Source: Dongia sedimenti (GTDB lineage Bacteria; Pseudomonadota; Alphaproteobacteria; Dongiales; Dongiaceae). Taken from it: a stretch of DNA of 64,000 nt. The stretch is taken from assembly GCA_030715195.1 (NCBI GenBank), contig JAUYVI010000001.1, forward strand, positions 794,319-858,318. The letters are read 5' to 3'. Shown here one piece after another: positions 48,541-56,894 of the stretch. Positions within the stretch are counted from its first letter, which is position 1. Every line of letters starts with the position of its first letter. The notes below the pieces were generated by a model, which was not told the DNA's origin, did not search any database, and was given only the letters and a program-made list of their open reading frames with translations. The position numbers were made by a program, and so were the translations under genes.

Positions 48541-48570
48541 AGCGCGCCCTTTCGGGCGCGCTTTCGTTTT
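48541..48570 (+). terminator. Intrinsic terminator of the small orphan gene
   Basis: AGCGCGCCC and its exact complement enclose a TTTC loop, followed by TTCGTTTT. It ends at the stop codon of the convergent deacetylase gene. Confidence 0.88.
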
Positions 48571-49592
48571 CAGGCCTGGCGAAATCCGGTGAGGAAGGCG
48601 GCGAGGTTGCCGCCGAGTTGCGGCGTCAGATAGCCGCCCTCCTGCGTGATCACCGTCGGCAGCTTCAGACCCGCGATCATGCCGGCCATCTGCGCGAAGC
48701 CGTCGGTGGTCACCGCGCCCCCGGCCAGCGGGTCGGCCTCATGGGCATCGAGGCCGAGCGCCAGCACCAGGGCGCCGGGCGCGAAATCCGCGATCCGCTG
48801 CAGCGCCGCGCCGAGCGCCTGCTGCCAGACATCATCCTTGCTCTTCACCGGCACCGGCAGGTTGAGATTGAAGCCTTCGCCGTCGCCGGCGCCGCGCTGA
48901 TCGCCATAACCGTAGAAGAAGGGATAGTAGTTGGCGGGATCGCCGTGGATCGAGACGGTGAGCACATCCGCCCGGTCGTAGAAGATCTGCTGCGTGCCGT
49001 TGCCGTGATGCACGTCGATATCGAGGATCGCGACCCGCGCATGCTTCGCGCGCAGATGCTGTGCCGCGATCGCCGCATTGTTGAGATAGCAGAAGCCGCC
49101 GGCGCGCTCGGCATAAGCATGGTGTCCGGGCGGCCGGCAGAGCGCATAAGCGGCGCGCGCGCCGCCCAGCACCAGATCGGCGGCGGTCAGCGCGGAGAAG
49201 GCCGAGCTGCGGACCGAGTTCCAGGTTTCCGCGGTGATCGCCGAGGAGAAATCCATGATGTGCCAGCCGGCCCGGCCGAGGATGCTGTCGGGATAGCCGG
49301 ACGGGCTCTCCACCGGCCGCAGGCTCGGCATCATCTCCGGAGAGGCGTCCGGCATTGTCATCCATTGCGCATGGCCATGCTCGAGGAAATCGAGATAGCG
49401 CGCCGAATGCACGGTTGCCAGGTGCTGCAGGGGAAACTCCCGGGGCGCGACGACCTCGAGCCCGGCGCGGCTGACGCCGTCCAGCAGGCGGGTGACCCGC
49501 TCCGGACTCTCCGGAAACTCGCCGATCCGGCCGTAGCGCATATAGCGGGCCGGCGCATGGGCGTTCTGGGCCGCGCCAAAGATGCACTTCAT
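48570..49592 (-). CDS. Histone-deacetylase-family enzyme (acetylpolyamine amidohydrolase type)
   Basis: A 340-residue zinc hydrolase. RPPGHHAYAERAGGFCYLNN carries the catalytic HH pair, DIDVHHGNGTQ the first zinc aspartate and histidine, and LGLDAHEADPL the second zinc aspartate. Bacterial members deacetylate acetylpolyamines or other small acetamides. The N-terminus (HAPARYMRYGRIGEFPESPERV) fits the polyamine subgroup, and polyamine-type genes lie elsewhere in the window. The ATG at 49592 is preferred to a GTG at 49604. Confidence 0.9.
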   Translation of the reverse strand: MKCIFGAAQNAHAPARYMRYGRIGEFPESPERVTRLLDGVSRAGLEVVAPREFPLQHLATVHSARYLDFLEHGHAQWMTMPDASPEMMPSLRPVESPSGYPDSILGRAGWHIMDFSSAITAETWNSVRSSAFSALTAADLVLGGARAAYALCRPPGHHAYAERAGGFCYLNNAAIAAQHLRAKHARVAILDIDVHHGNGTQQIFYDRADVLTVSIHGDPANYYPFFYGYGDQRGAGDGEGFNLNLPVPVKSKDDVWQQALGAALQRIADFAPGALVLALGLDAHEADPLAGGAVTTDGFAQMAGMIAGLKLPTVITQEGGYLTPQLGGNLAAFLTGFRQA

Positions 49593-49684
49593 GATCGATC
49601 TCACAGTTAACGAGCCGGAAAGCCATTGAACCAGATCGCGGGATGGGAGGACAACACCAGCCTGGAGATCGGGGGAGACTCATC

Positions 49685-50782
49685 GTGTTCAGGACGGAAC
49701 TGGAAGCCGCGGTCCATGCCGGCATCATCACGGCGGACCAGGCCGAGCGCCTGCATGCCTTCTTCGAGTCACGTGCGGCCAAGGCTGGCGTGATGCAGGT
49801 CACAGCGCCGGCCGTGGCGCCGGCCAAGTTCGATTTCTCCCATGTGCTCTGGTACGCGGGCGCGCTGATCGTGATCGGCGCGCTCGGCCTGTTCACCACC
49901 GTGGCGTTCGGCGCGATGGGACCGCGCGCGCTCACCATCACCGCGCTCGGCTATGCGGCAGGCTTTGTGGCGCTGGGCCGCTTTCTCTGGAGCCGGCCCG
50001 GCCTCAAAGTGCCGGCCGGTCTCTTGATCACCTGCGCCGTCAACATGGTGCCGATGGCGGTCTACGGCATCCAGGCGGAGTTCGATCTCTGGCCGGAGCC
50101 GTTCGGCGATCCCGGCGGCTATGACAACTTCTTCGAGTGGCTGAACGCGAGCTGGGTCTATATGGACGTGGCGACGATCGTCGCCGGCGCCATCGCTCTG
50201 CGTTTCTTTCCGTTCCCGTTCATCGCGGCAATCATGGCGGGCGCGCTCTGGTTCCTTTCCATGGACCTCACGCCCTGGGTCGCCTATGCGCTGACCGGCA
50301 GCCCGGATTTCACCTGGAGCCTGCGCGACGACGTCTCGATGTATTTCGGCCTGGCGCTGATCGTGGTGGCCTGGATGCTCGACCTCAGGCGCTGGCAGGC
50401 CGGTGACTTCGCCTTCTGGCTCCATCTCGCGGGCGTGATCGCCTTCTGGTGCACGCTCTCGGTTCAGGACAGCGACAACGGCTATTTGAAGATGGTCTAT
50501 TGCCTGATCAATGTGGGCATGATCCTGCTGGCGGTGTTTCTCGGCCGGCGCGTCTATGCCGTGTTCGGCGCGATCGGCGTCTCGCTCTATCTCGGCTATC
50601 TCGCCTATGACGTGTTCGAGGAGGTGCTGATGTTCTCGATCGTGCTCTCGGCCATCGGCCTCGGCGTGATCGGCCTCGGGATCTGGTACTTCCGCAAGCA
50701 GCAGGCGATCGCCCATTGGCTGACCACCAGCCTGCCGCCGGAGCTGCAGCGCCTGCGACCGGTGCATGCGCGGATGGCTTGA
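49685..50782 (+). CDS. DUF2157-like membrane protein
   Basis: A 365-residue protein with a short soluble start (ELEAAVHAGIITADQAERLHAFF) followed by about ten hydrophobic segments. This layout is that of DUF2157, predicted integral membrane proteins of unknown function. GTG at 49685, preceded by GGGGGAG, is the better start; the ATG at 49643 has no binding site. It is followed by mntH on the same strand 80 bp later. No catalytic motif was seen. Confidence 0.8.
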   Translation: MFRTELEAAVHAGIITADQAERLHAFFESRAAKAGVMQVTAPAVAPAKFDFSHVLWYAGALIVIGALGLFTTVAFGAMGPRALTITALGYAAGFVALGRFLWSRPGLKVPAGLLITCAVNMVPMAVYGIQAEFDLWPEPFGDPGGYDNFFEWLNASWVYMDVATIVAGAIALRFFPFPFIAAIMAGALWFLSMDLTPWVAYALTGSPDFTWSLRDDVSMYFGLALIVVAWMLDLRRWQAGDFAFWLHLAGVIAFWCTLSVQDSDNGYLKMVYCLINVGMILLAVFLGRRVYAVFGAIGVSLYLGYLAYDVFEEVLMFSIVLSAIGLGVIGLGIWYFRKQQAIAHWLTTSLPPELQRLRPVHARMA

Positions 50783-50862
50783 TGGGATAGACCCGTCGGA
50801 AGACTTTCTCCGGAATTGTCTTTATCTTCGGATCGACTCTCAACGTTCGAAGAATCCGCCGC

Positions 50863-52182
50863 ATGTACCATCTCCCAAAACTCGCGACCGCACCCTTCTG
50901 CCCCTCGGAGGTGCAGGGCACGGTCGCCGTTCCGGCCGGGCTCTCCAACTGGCGGAAGCTGCTGCGCTATCTGGGGCCGGGGCTGCTGATCTCGGTCGGC
51001 TATATGGACCCCGGCAACTGGGCGACCGATATCGAGGCCGGGTCGCGCTACGGCACCGACCTCCTGTTCGTGGTGGCCTTGTCCAGCCTGGCCGGGATCC
51101 TGTTGCAGACGCTCTGCGCGCGGCTCGGCCTGGTCGCCGGCATGGATCTGGCGCAGCTCTGCCGCCGGCGCTATCCACGCCCGGTCGCCTTCGTGCTCTG
51201 GATCTTCGCCGAGATCGCGATCGTCGCCTGCGACGTGGCCGAGGTGCTGGGCTCGGCCCTGGCCCTCAACCTGCTGTTCGGCCTGCCGCTCTGGCTCGGG
51301 ATCGTGCTGACCGCCTTCGACACGGTGATCGTGCTCAGCCTGAAGGGCCGGGGCTTTCGCCAGCTGGAGGCCATCGTGCTCGGGCTGGTCGGCACGATCT
51401 TCACCTGCTTTGCGATCGAGATCCTGATGCTGCAGCCGGCCGTCGCCGATGTGCTGGGCGGCCTGGTCCCGAAGATCCAGCTCGCCCGCGATCCGCAGGC
51501 CTTCTACCTTGCGGTCGGCATCGTCGGCGCGACCGTGATGCCGCACAACCTCTACCTTCACTCCTCGATCGTGCAGACGCGGGTGACCGGGCCGAGTGAG
51601 GCGGCCAAGCGCGGCGCGATCCGCTGGGCGACCCTGGATATCGTGGTGGCGCTGCTGTTGGCGATGCTGGTCAATGCCGCGATTCTGATCGTCGCTGCGA
51701 CCGCATTCCATGCGACCGGAGAGACCCAAGTCACCGACATCGACCAGGCCTATCGCCTGTTGGAGCCGATCACCGGCACGGCCTTCGCGGCGATCCTGTT
51801 CGGGATTGCGCTGCTGGTCTCGGGCCAGAGTTCCACTTTCACCGGCACGATCGCGGGGCAGGTGATCCTGGAAGGCTTCCTCAATCTGAAGATCCCGTGC
51901 TACCAGCGCCGGCTGATCACCCGCGGCCTCGCACTCGGTCCCGCCCTGGCGGGCGTGCTCTGGCTGGGCGAAGGGTCGGTCGGCCGATTGCTGGTGCTGA
52001 GCCAGGTCGTGCTGACCGTGCAGCTTCCCTTCGCGCTCTGGCCGCTGATCCGCTTCACCAGCGACCGCAAGCTGATGGGCGTGTTCGCCAGCGGACCGCT
52101 CGTAAAGGCGATCGCCTGGTTCATCTTCTGCCTGATCGCGGCGGCTAATGCCTGGCTGATCTGGGGCATCCTGACCGAATAG
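50863..52182 (+). CDS. mntH: Nramp-family divalent metal transporter
   Basis: A 439-residue proton-coupled Mn2+/Fe2+ importer with 11 or so membrane helices. The helix-1 metal motif is GYMDPGNWATDIE, and the helix-6 motif is ATVMPHNLYLHSS; both are intact, including the DPGN aspartate and the MPH methionine. EIAIVACDVAEVLG is the conserved third helix. No signal peptide. The 80 bases upstream contain no manganese riboswitch or Mur/Fur-like box that I could recognise. Confidence 0.94.
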   Translation: MYHLPKLATAPFCPSEVQGTVAVPAGLSNWRKLLRYLGPGLLISVGYMDPGNWATDIEAGSRYGTDLLFVVALSSLAGILLQTLCARLGLVAGMDLAQLCRRRYPRPVAFVLWIFAEIAIVACDVAEVLGSALALNLLFGLPLWLGIVLTAFDTVIVLSLKGRGFRQLEAIVLGLVGTIFTCFAIEILMLQPAVADVLGGLVPKIQLARDPQAFYLAVGIVGATVMPHNLYLHSSIVQTRVTGPSEAAKRGAIRWATLDIVVALLLAMLVNAAILIVAATAFHATGETQVTDIDQAYRLLEPITGTAFAAILFGIALLVSGQSSTFTGTIAGQVILEGFLNLKIPCYQRRLITRGLALGPALAGVLWLGEGSVGRLLVLSQVVLTVQLPFALWPLIRFTSDRKLMGVFASGPLVKAIAWFIFCLIAAANAWLIWGILTE

Positions 52183-52188
52183 TCCGGC

Positions 52189-53709
52189 TCACTTCACCTC
52201 GAACGGAACGCTGGCCAGGCGCGAATAGCCGTCGTCCAATTCGAGGCGCAGCTCATAGGCACCGGGCTCGAGATCGGCGCCGAGCATCTCCTTGGTGAGC
52301 GCCAGCGAGCCGGCGACCGCGCCGTTGACGTAGAAGAAATAGAGGTAGTTGTCGTCGGCCGCCTCGCTCTGCTTGTAGATGCCGAGCCAGTCGTAGCGGT
52401 TGCCAGGCGCGTTCGACCAGGTGGCGGTGAGCGTTTCGCCGGGTGCGTAAGCCGGCTTGTCCAGGCTAACCGTGGCGGCGCCGTCGCGGGCCACGATCCA
52501 GAACGGCGCGCGGGCCAGTTCCTTGCCGTCGGCGTCCCGCAGGGCGACCGCATAGGCGCCGGCCGGCAGACCGCCGGTGCCGAAGTCGACGCTGCTGGAC
52601 CGGTCGGTGCCGTTGTTGCTGGCGAGGCTGACCCGCGGGGCCGCATCGGCTGCGGCACCGGCATCGAGGATCACCAGCCTTCCGCCTTCCAGACGTCCAT
52701 CCTCCGTCGCAGCGTGGAAACGCGCGGTGAAGACCGCGCCGGCCGGGATCGAGCGGCGGTCGATCGAGACCATGGCCGGTACGGGGCCGGGCACGATCTC
52801 CAGGGTCGAGACCACGGCACGATGATCGGAGGGCCAGGGCGAGACGCCGATATCGGTGTCGGGCATGCGCGGATCGCCGAGGATCTCGCTCTTGATGGTC
52901 TTCGCGGCACCCAGCGCCATGATGAAGTCGATGCGGTCGAGCTGCTCATTCGCGTCGAGATGCGGATAGGGATAGCCGTAGGTCCAGGTGATGCCGGGAC
53001 GCGCGGCCGGATCGGGATGTGCCGCGCGATAGGTGTCGATGAAGCCGGCATCGAGCAGCGCCTTGGCGGCCGGCCAGACGATGGGTTCTTTCACCTGCGG
53101 CCAGCGTTTTGCCATGGCCGGCGTCCAATCCAGAGGCGAGGGCGAGTTGAAATCGCCGGCGAGGACGACCGGCGTCCCACCTTTCGCCAAGGCCGACATC
53201 GGCTCGATATAGGGCTCGATCGCGGTCAGGCGCTGGCTGCGCTCGGTCTCAAGCACTTCGGCGGCCGGCTTGTTGTCGCGCAGCGCATAGGGGCCGTAGG
53301 GATCCGAGGGCAGGTGGACATTCGCGATGGCGACGAAGCGGCCGGGCTCGACCTCGGCATAGACGGTGTTGAGGTCGTTGCCGTCCGCACCCTGGGTCGC
53401 CGCAGGCGGCGCGAAGAGCGGGACCCGCGCGATCACATGCCGGCCGGGGATCGCATAGTTCCAGCCGAGCGCCGCCGCGATTCGCGCGGTCTGGCCGCCG
53501 GCCTCCTGCAGGCAGACGATGTCGGCATCCGCGGCCTTGATCGCCTCGATCACCTTCTGGAAGTTGACCTGGTCGCCGCCCAGCCAGATGTTGAAGGTCA
53601 TGACCTTGATCGTGACCGGGGACGGCCCCGCGGCGCGCGCGCCCAGCGGCGCAGCCAGGAGGAGAGCTGCCAGCAGCCAGCTGGCGAGACGCAAAGTCGA
53701 TCGTTTCAT
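52189..53709 (-). CDS. Secreted endonuclease/exonuclease/phosphatase-family protein
   Basis: A 506-residue exported protein. A signal peptide (MKRSTLRLASWLLAALLLAAPLGARA) leads to an EEP domain (about residues 35-310) with KVMTFNIWLGG, CLQEAGGQ, the histidine in VHLPSD, AGDFNSPS and the closing PSDHRAVV; these are the metal and catalytic positions of the fold. Beta-rich C-terminal regions (about 320-506) look like carbohydrate-active-enzyme-type appended modules. Substrates may be phosphodiesters such as phospholipids, sphingomyelin or nucleic acids. Confidence 0.9.
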   Translation of the reverse strand: MKRSTLRLASWLLAALLLAAPLGARAAGPSPVTIKVMTFNIWLGGDQVNFQKVIEAIKAADADIVCLQEAGGQTARIAAALGWNYAIPGRHVIARVPLFAPPAATQGADGNDLNTVYAEVEPGRFVAIANVHLPSDPYGPYALRDNKPAAEVLETERSQRLTAIEPYIEPMSALAKGGTPVVLAGDFNSPSPLDWTPAMAKRWPQVKEPIVWPAAKALLDAGFIDTYRAAHPDPAARPGITWTYGYPYPHLDANEQLDRIDFIMALGAAKTIKSEILGDPRMPDTDIGVSPWPSDHRAVVSTLEIVPGPVPAMVSIDRRSIPAGAVFTARFHAATEDGRLEGGRLVILDAGAAADAAPRVSLASNNGTDRSSSVDFGTGGLPAGAYAVALRDADGKELARAPFWIVARDGAATVSLDKPAYAPGETLTATWSNAPGNRYDWLGIYKQSEAADDNYLYFFYVNGAVAGSLALTKEMLGADLEPGAYELRLELDDGYSRLASVPFEVK

Positions 53710-53785
53710 GGAACCCTCGGACCGGAGAAATGAGCTGTATCCTAGCTCCCGGGGTCTCGGGTTGTCCAAGAAGTTTCGGTGAAAC

Positions 53786-54355
53786 TCACCGCACCAGCCC
53801 GCGCCATATCTGGGCTTCGGTCCAGCCGAACGCCTTGAACTCCTCGGCACGCAAGGACGCTTCGTCGGTCATGAAGAACTCGTCCAGCTGCGGCGGCTTC
53901 ACGCTGGTGCCGGCCAGCATTGCATGAGCCTGGCCGCGATGGTGGATCTGGTGCTCGAACAGGTGCAGCAGCACCCGGTCGGTGCGATCGACCTGGACCC
54001 GGTCGCTGCGATGGATGCGGGTCTCCGCGGCGAGCGATGCGTCGGCGAGCTGGTCGCAGAAGGCGATCAGCCGGCGGTCGATCGCCGCCTGTTCGGGCAT
54101 GAGCGCGGCCATGGTCGGACAGGGGTTGTCATCGGCGAAAGCCTTCGGTCCGAGTGAGCCGCCCTCCAGTGCATCGACATAGAACCAGTCGACGGTGAGG
54201 TTGTGGTTGAGCGTCTGCATGATGCTCGGGAAGAAGCTGACGCGCTCGGCCTGGAAGGCGGCATCGCTGAGCCTGGCACAGGCGGCCAGCAGGCGATGGT
54301 TGGCCCAGGCGTTGTTGTGGGCCATGGCGCGGAAATAGGTGACTGCGTTGCTCAT
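53786..54355 (-). CDS. DinB family protein
   Basis: A 189-residue four-helix-bundle protein. Metal ligands are the histidine in LNHNLTVDWFYVDAL and two in HLFEHQIHHRGQAHAML. The opening AMAHNNAWANHRLLAACARL is the usual first helix. DinB-type proteins include thiol-dependent S-transferases and DNA-damage-inducible proteins; no activity can be assigned. Its ATG overlaps the upstream methyltransferase stop by 4 bp, so the two are likely translated together. Confidence 0.92.
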   Translation of the reverse strand: MSNAVTYFRAMAHNNAWANHRLLAACARLSDAAFQAERVSFFPSIMQTLNHNLTVDWFYVDALEGGSLGPKAFADDNPCPTMAALMPEQAAIDRRLIAFCDQLADASLAAETRIHRSDRVQVDRTDRVLLHLFEHQIHHRGQAHAMLAGTSVKPPQLDEFFMTDEASLRAEEFKAFGWTEAQIWRGLVR

Positions 54356-55611
54356 CGATCCTCCCTGTCGATCGCCATGCCGGAAGGCAGCATGGTGAAA
54401 GCGATCTCATCCGGCGTACCGGTCCGGCGCCGGAGCACGGCGTTGACGCGTTCGATGCCTTCTCTATCCGGATCGGCGGCAACCGGCCAGGTGCGGCCGG
54501 CCGAAGCCAAGGCGATGATCTGCGCAACCAGCGCGTCGATGGAATGGCCCTGGTCCGCGAGCGCGATCGGCGCAGCAGCACCCCCTTCCAGCAGCGCCAG
54601 GAGCGCCTGGGCCGACGGGTGGTTGAAGGGCACGGTCGCGTCCTGCGGATGGGACAGCATGAAGGTGCTGCCGCAAATGCGCGCGCGCACCGTCGCCTCG
54701 TCGAGCGCCGGGACATCCCGGCCGAACACGTCGCGGCGGAAGCGCTTCTGCAGCAGATAGTCGCGCAGCAGCTCGCGGAGATCCGGATCGGATGCCGCGG
54801 CGACCAGCTCGCGCGCCGGCCGGTCGAGGGTGAAAGCATCCACGTTCTCGCGGATCGTCGCCGAGCCGATCGGGGTCAGGCCGATGCCGGAAACCGCTTG
54901 GCGCAGCTCGGTGACGTAGAGCGGCTTCCAAGCCGGCGGCAGGAACTGGTGGACGAAATAGCTCGGCGGCAGCTTGCCGCGGAGTTCCTCCCATTCACGG
55001 CCCATGGCGCCGAGCCGCAATACGTCGGCGCCCAGTCCCTGCAGCGCCGTGACGATCTTATCGGCACTGTCGAGCCGCGCGATGCTATCGCCCTGGGCAC
55101 GCTCGGTCAGAACCCGCAGCAGATGCTGCAGCGGCATATCCCCCGCCCAGCCCGGCAGGCAATCATAGCTGAGATAAAGCAGGCCGCCGGGTTTCAGATG
55201 CCGGCCCGCGAAGCGGAGCAGCTCGGCCTGGGCCGACGCATCGACCCAGGTGTAGACACCATGCGCCACGACATAGTCGAAGCGCGGCAGATCGAGGGCC
55301 TGCGTGGCCGCGAAGTCGACCGCTTGGAAGCTTGCATTGGTGATTTCGGCTTCGCGGCAGAGTCGTTCCGCAAACTCGACATGCTGCGGCATCAGATCGA
55401 TACCGATAAACCGGCCTTCCGGATGCGCCGCTGCCAGCAAAGCCGGCGTCACGCCATGTCCACAACCGAGCTCGCACCAAGCGAAACCGCTCCCGCGCGG
55501 CGGCGGCTGGAAGCCGCAAATCAGCGCCGTAAAATCCAGCCAGGCCGGGCTGAGCTCGCGCACGTAGCGTCGCGCGTAGGGGACGTCGGTGACATAGCGC
55601 GCGGAGTCCAT
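54352..55611 (-). CDS. SAM-dependent methyltransferase with regulatory domain
   Basis: A 419-residue protein. The class I methyltransferase domain (about residues 40-190) has CELGCGHGVTPALLAAAHP for motif I, FIGIDLMP for motif II, VAHGVYTWVDAS for motif IV and LKPGGLLYLSYDCLPGW. The C-terminal half matches the regulatory extension (MethyTransf_Reg) found in proteins of this architecture. Substrate unknown. The ATG at 55611 is preferred; the frame continues upstream without family similarity. Confidence 0.9.
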   Translation of the reverse strand: MDSARYVTDVPYARRYVRELSPAWLDFTALICGFQPPPRGSGFAWCELGCGHGVTPALLAAAHPEGRFIGIDLMPQHVEFAERLCREAEITNASFQAVDFAATQALDLPRFDYVVAHGVYTWVDASAQAELLRFAGRHLKPGGLLYLSYDCLPGWAGDMPLQHLLRVLTERAQGDSIARLDSADKIVTALQGLGADVLRLGAMGREWEELRGKLPPSYFVHQFLPPAWKPLYVTELRQAVSGIGLTPIGSATIRENVDAFTLDRPARELVAAASDPDLRELLRDYLLQKRFRRDVFGRDVPALDEATVRARICGSTFMLSHPQDATVPFNHPSAQALLALLEGGAAAPIALADQGHSIDALVAQIIALASAGRTWPVAADPDREGIERVNAVLRRRTGTPDEIAFTMLPSGMAIDREDR

Positions 55612-55660
55612 GGCCGGAATTATAGATGGGTCCGGGACTTCGACAAGCGAGCGAGCGCGA

Positions 55661-56146
55661 TCAAGGTCCGGTGCAGGCCCAGGCCTGAACCTCGCATTGC
55701 GCGCCGCCGTCCTTGGCGCATTCGGCAATGGCGCCATCTTCCGCCTGGCTGCGGTTGTCGCCGAGGCCGTAGGCGACGGTAGCTCCGTCCGCCGCGACGG
55801 CGGCGCAGGTGTTCCAGAAGTCCACCACGACCTGGCAATCGTCGCCACTGGCCCGGCAGTTCTTCAGCGCCTCATTCTCCGCTGAAGGCGCATCGTCGAA
55901 GCCGTGTGACCAGCCGAATGCGCCGCTCTTCCTGCCATAGGCGATGGAGCCGTAGGTCTTCTTGTTGCATTCGCTGATGTAGCAGTCGTTCAGTCGCCGT
56001 CCGCATTCGCCGGAGGCGTTCATTTCCGAATCGCAATAGGTGGAGGCCTGGCAGGCTGAGACGCAATCCGCCTGCGCCGCACTCGCGAAAAGGCCCATGC
56101 CGAACAACGCGAAAAGAACGGCCAGTGAGACCGGGACGTGCGGCAT
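55661..56146 (-). CDS. Secreted DUF4189 protein
   Basis: A 161-residue exported protein. A signal peptide (VPVSLAVLFALFGMGLFASAAQA) precedes a cysteine-rich N-terminal stretch (DCVSACQASTYCDS) and a C-terminal DUF4189 domain with AYGRKSGAFGWSHGFDDAPSAENEALKNC and the matching half RSQAEDGAIAECAKDG. Eleven cysteines suggest disulfides in the periplasm. DUF4189 has no known function. The ATG at 56146 has a GGGGG site upstream. Confidence 0.85.
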   Translation of the reverse strand: MPHVPVSLAVLFALFGMGLFASAAQADCVSACQASTYCDSEMNASGECGRRLNDCYISECNKKTYGSIAYGRKSGAFGWSHGFDDAPSAENEALKNCRASGDDCQVVVDFWNTCAAVAADGATVAYGLGDNRSQAEDGAIAECAKDGGAQCEVQAWACTGP

Positions 56147-56226
56147 CGATACCCCCATCGGCTCGGCACCGATCATAGCAGTGGCGGAGCCTTTGCACTA
56201 TCCTGGCGGTGGAGAGGAGGCTTTCG

Positions 56227-56763
56227 ATGCTGGGACGCGCACTGACGCGGGCCGTCGATCACGAGTTCTTCCGCTGGTTCCACCTGGTCCGCTACGAGGC
56301 GCCGCGCGGGCTGGCCGACGGGGCGACCTGGCATGGTTTCCGACCGGAGGGCGCGCGGTTTCGCGACCTGGTGACGGTCAATCTGGAAACGGACCGCGCC
56401 GGCGTCATCGCCGACGCCAAGCTCTGCCTCGACCGGGCCTTCATCGAACATGCGAAAGACGGCCGTTTCGCCGGTGACATCACCGCGAGCTTCCTGCGCT
56501 GGGTGCTGCCCGAGGCCGCACAGAAAGAGCTTGGCGGCTTCCTGCAAGAACTGGGCGACCTCGGGCCGAACGTGATCCGCTTCAAGGGCCTGGCGGGGCC
56601 GCTGCCGCAACCCAGTGCGCTCCACCGCGTCTACCTGGGTCAGGACAAGGACGCGGGACTCGACCTGACGGGCCTCACCTTGCGGCTGACCAACCTCCAG
56701 GCTCGCGATGGGCCGCGCGACCCGGGGCATGATTGGATCTGGATTCGTGTCGCCCGTTCGTGA
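56227..56763 (+). CDS. Uncharacterised protein, 178 residues
   Basis: A cytoplasmic protein with a good GGAGG ribosome binding site before the ATG at 56227. It begins GRALTRAVDHEFFRWFHL, has GFRPEGARFRDLVTVNLETD and CLDRAFIEHAKDG in the middle, and ends DWIWIRVARS. Codon usage matches the neighbours. I do not recognise the family. It lies between the divergent DUF4189 gene and the caspase-FGE gene. Confidence 0.7.
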   Translation: MLGRALTRAVDHEFFRWFHLVRYEAPRGLADGATWHGFRPEGARFRDLVTVNLETDRAGVIADAKLCLDRAFIEHAKDGRFAGDITASFLRWVLPEAAQKELGGFLQELGDLGPNVIRFKGLAGPLPQPSALHRVYLGQDKDAGLDLTGLTLRLTNLQARDGPRDPGHDWIWIRVARS

Positions 56764-56894
56764 CCGGAGCGGAAGGTTACTGCACAGCGGCGTGTGGGTC
56801 GTTTCGGCCTGATCCGATTGCTTTCCCCGGCCGGACCTGCCACGATTCCCGCTGCAAAAGAGGCGGCTGATCTCGAGACCGGTTGGGGAGGGTC

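Noticed and set aside
50783..50862. Possible manganese riboswitch or Mur box before mntH
   Set aside because: The sequence lacks the conserved yybP-ykoY features and has no clear palindrome.
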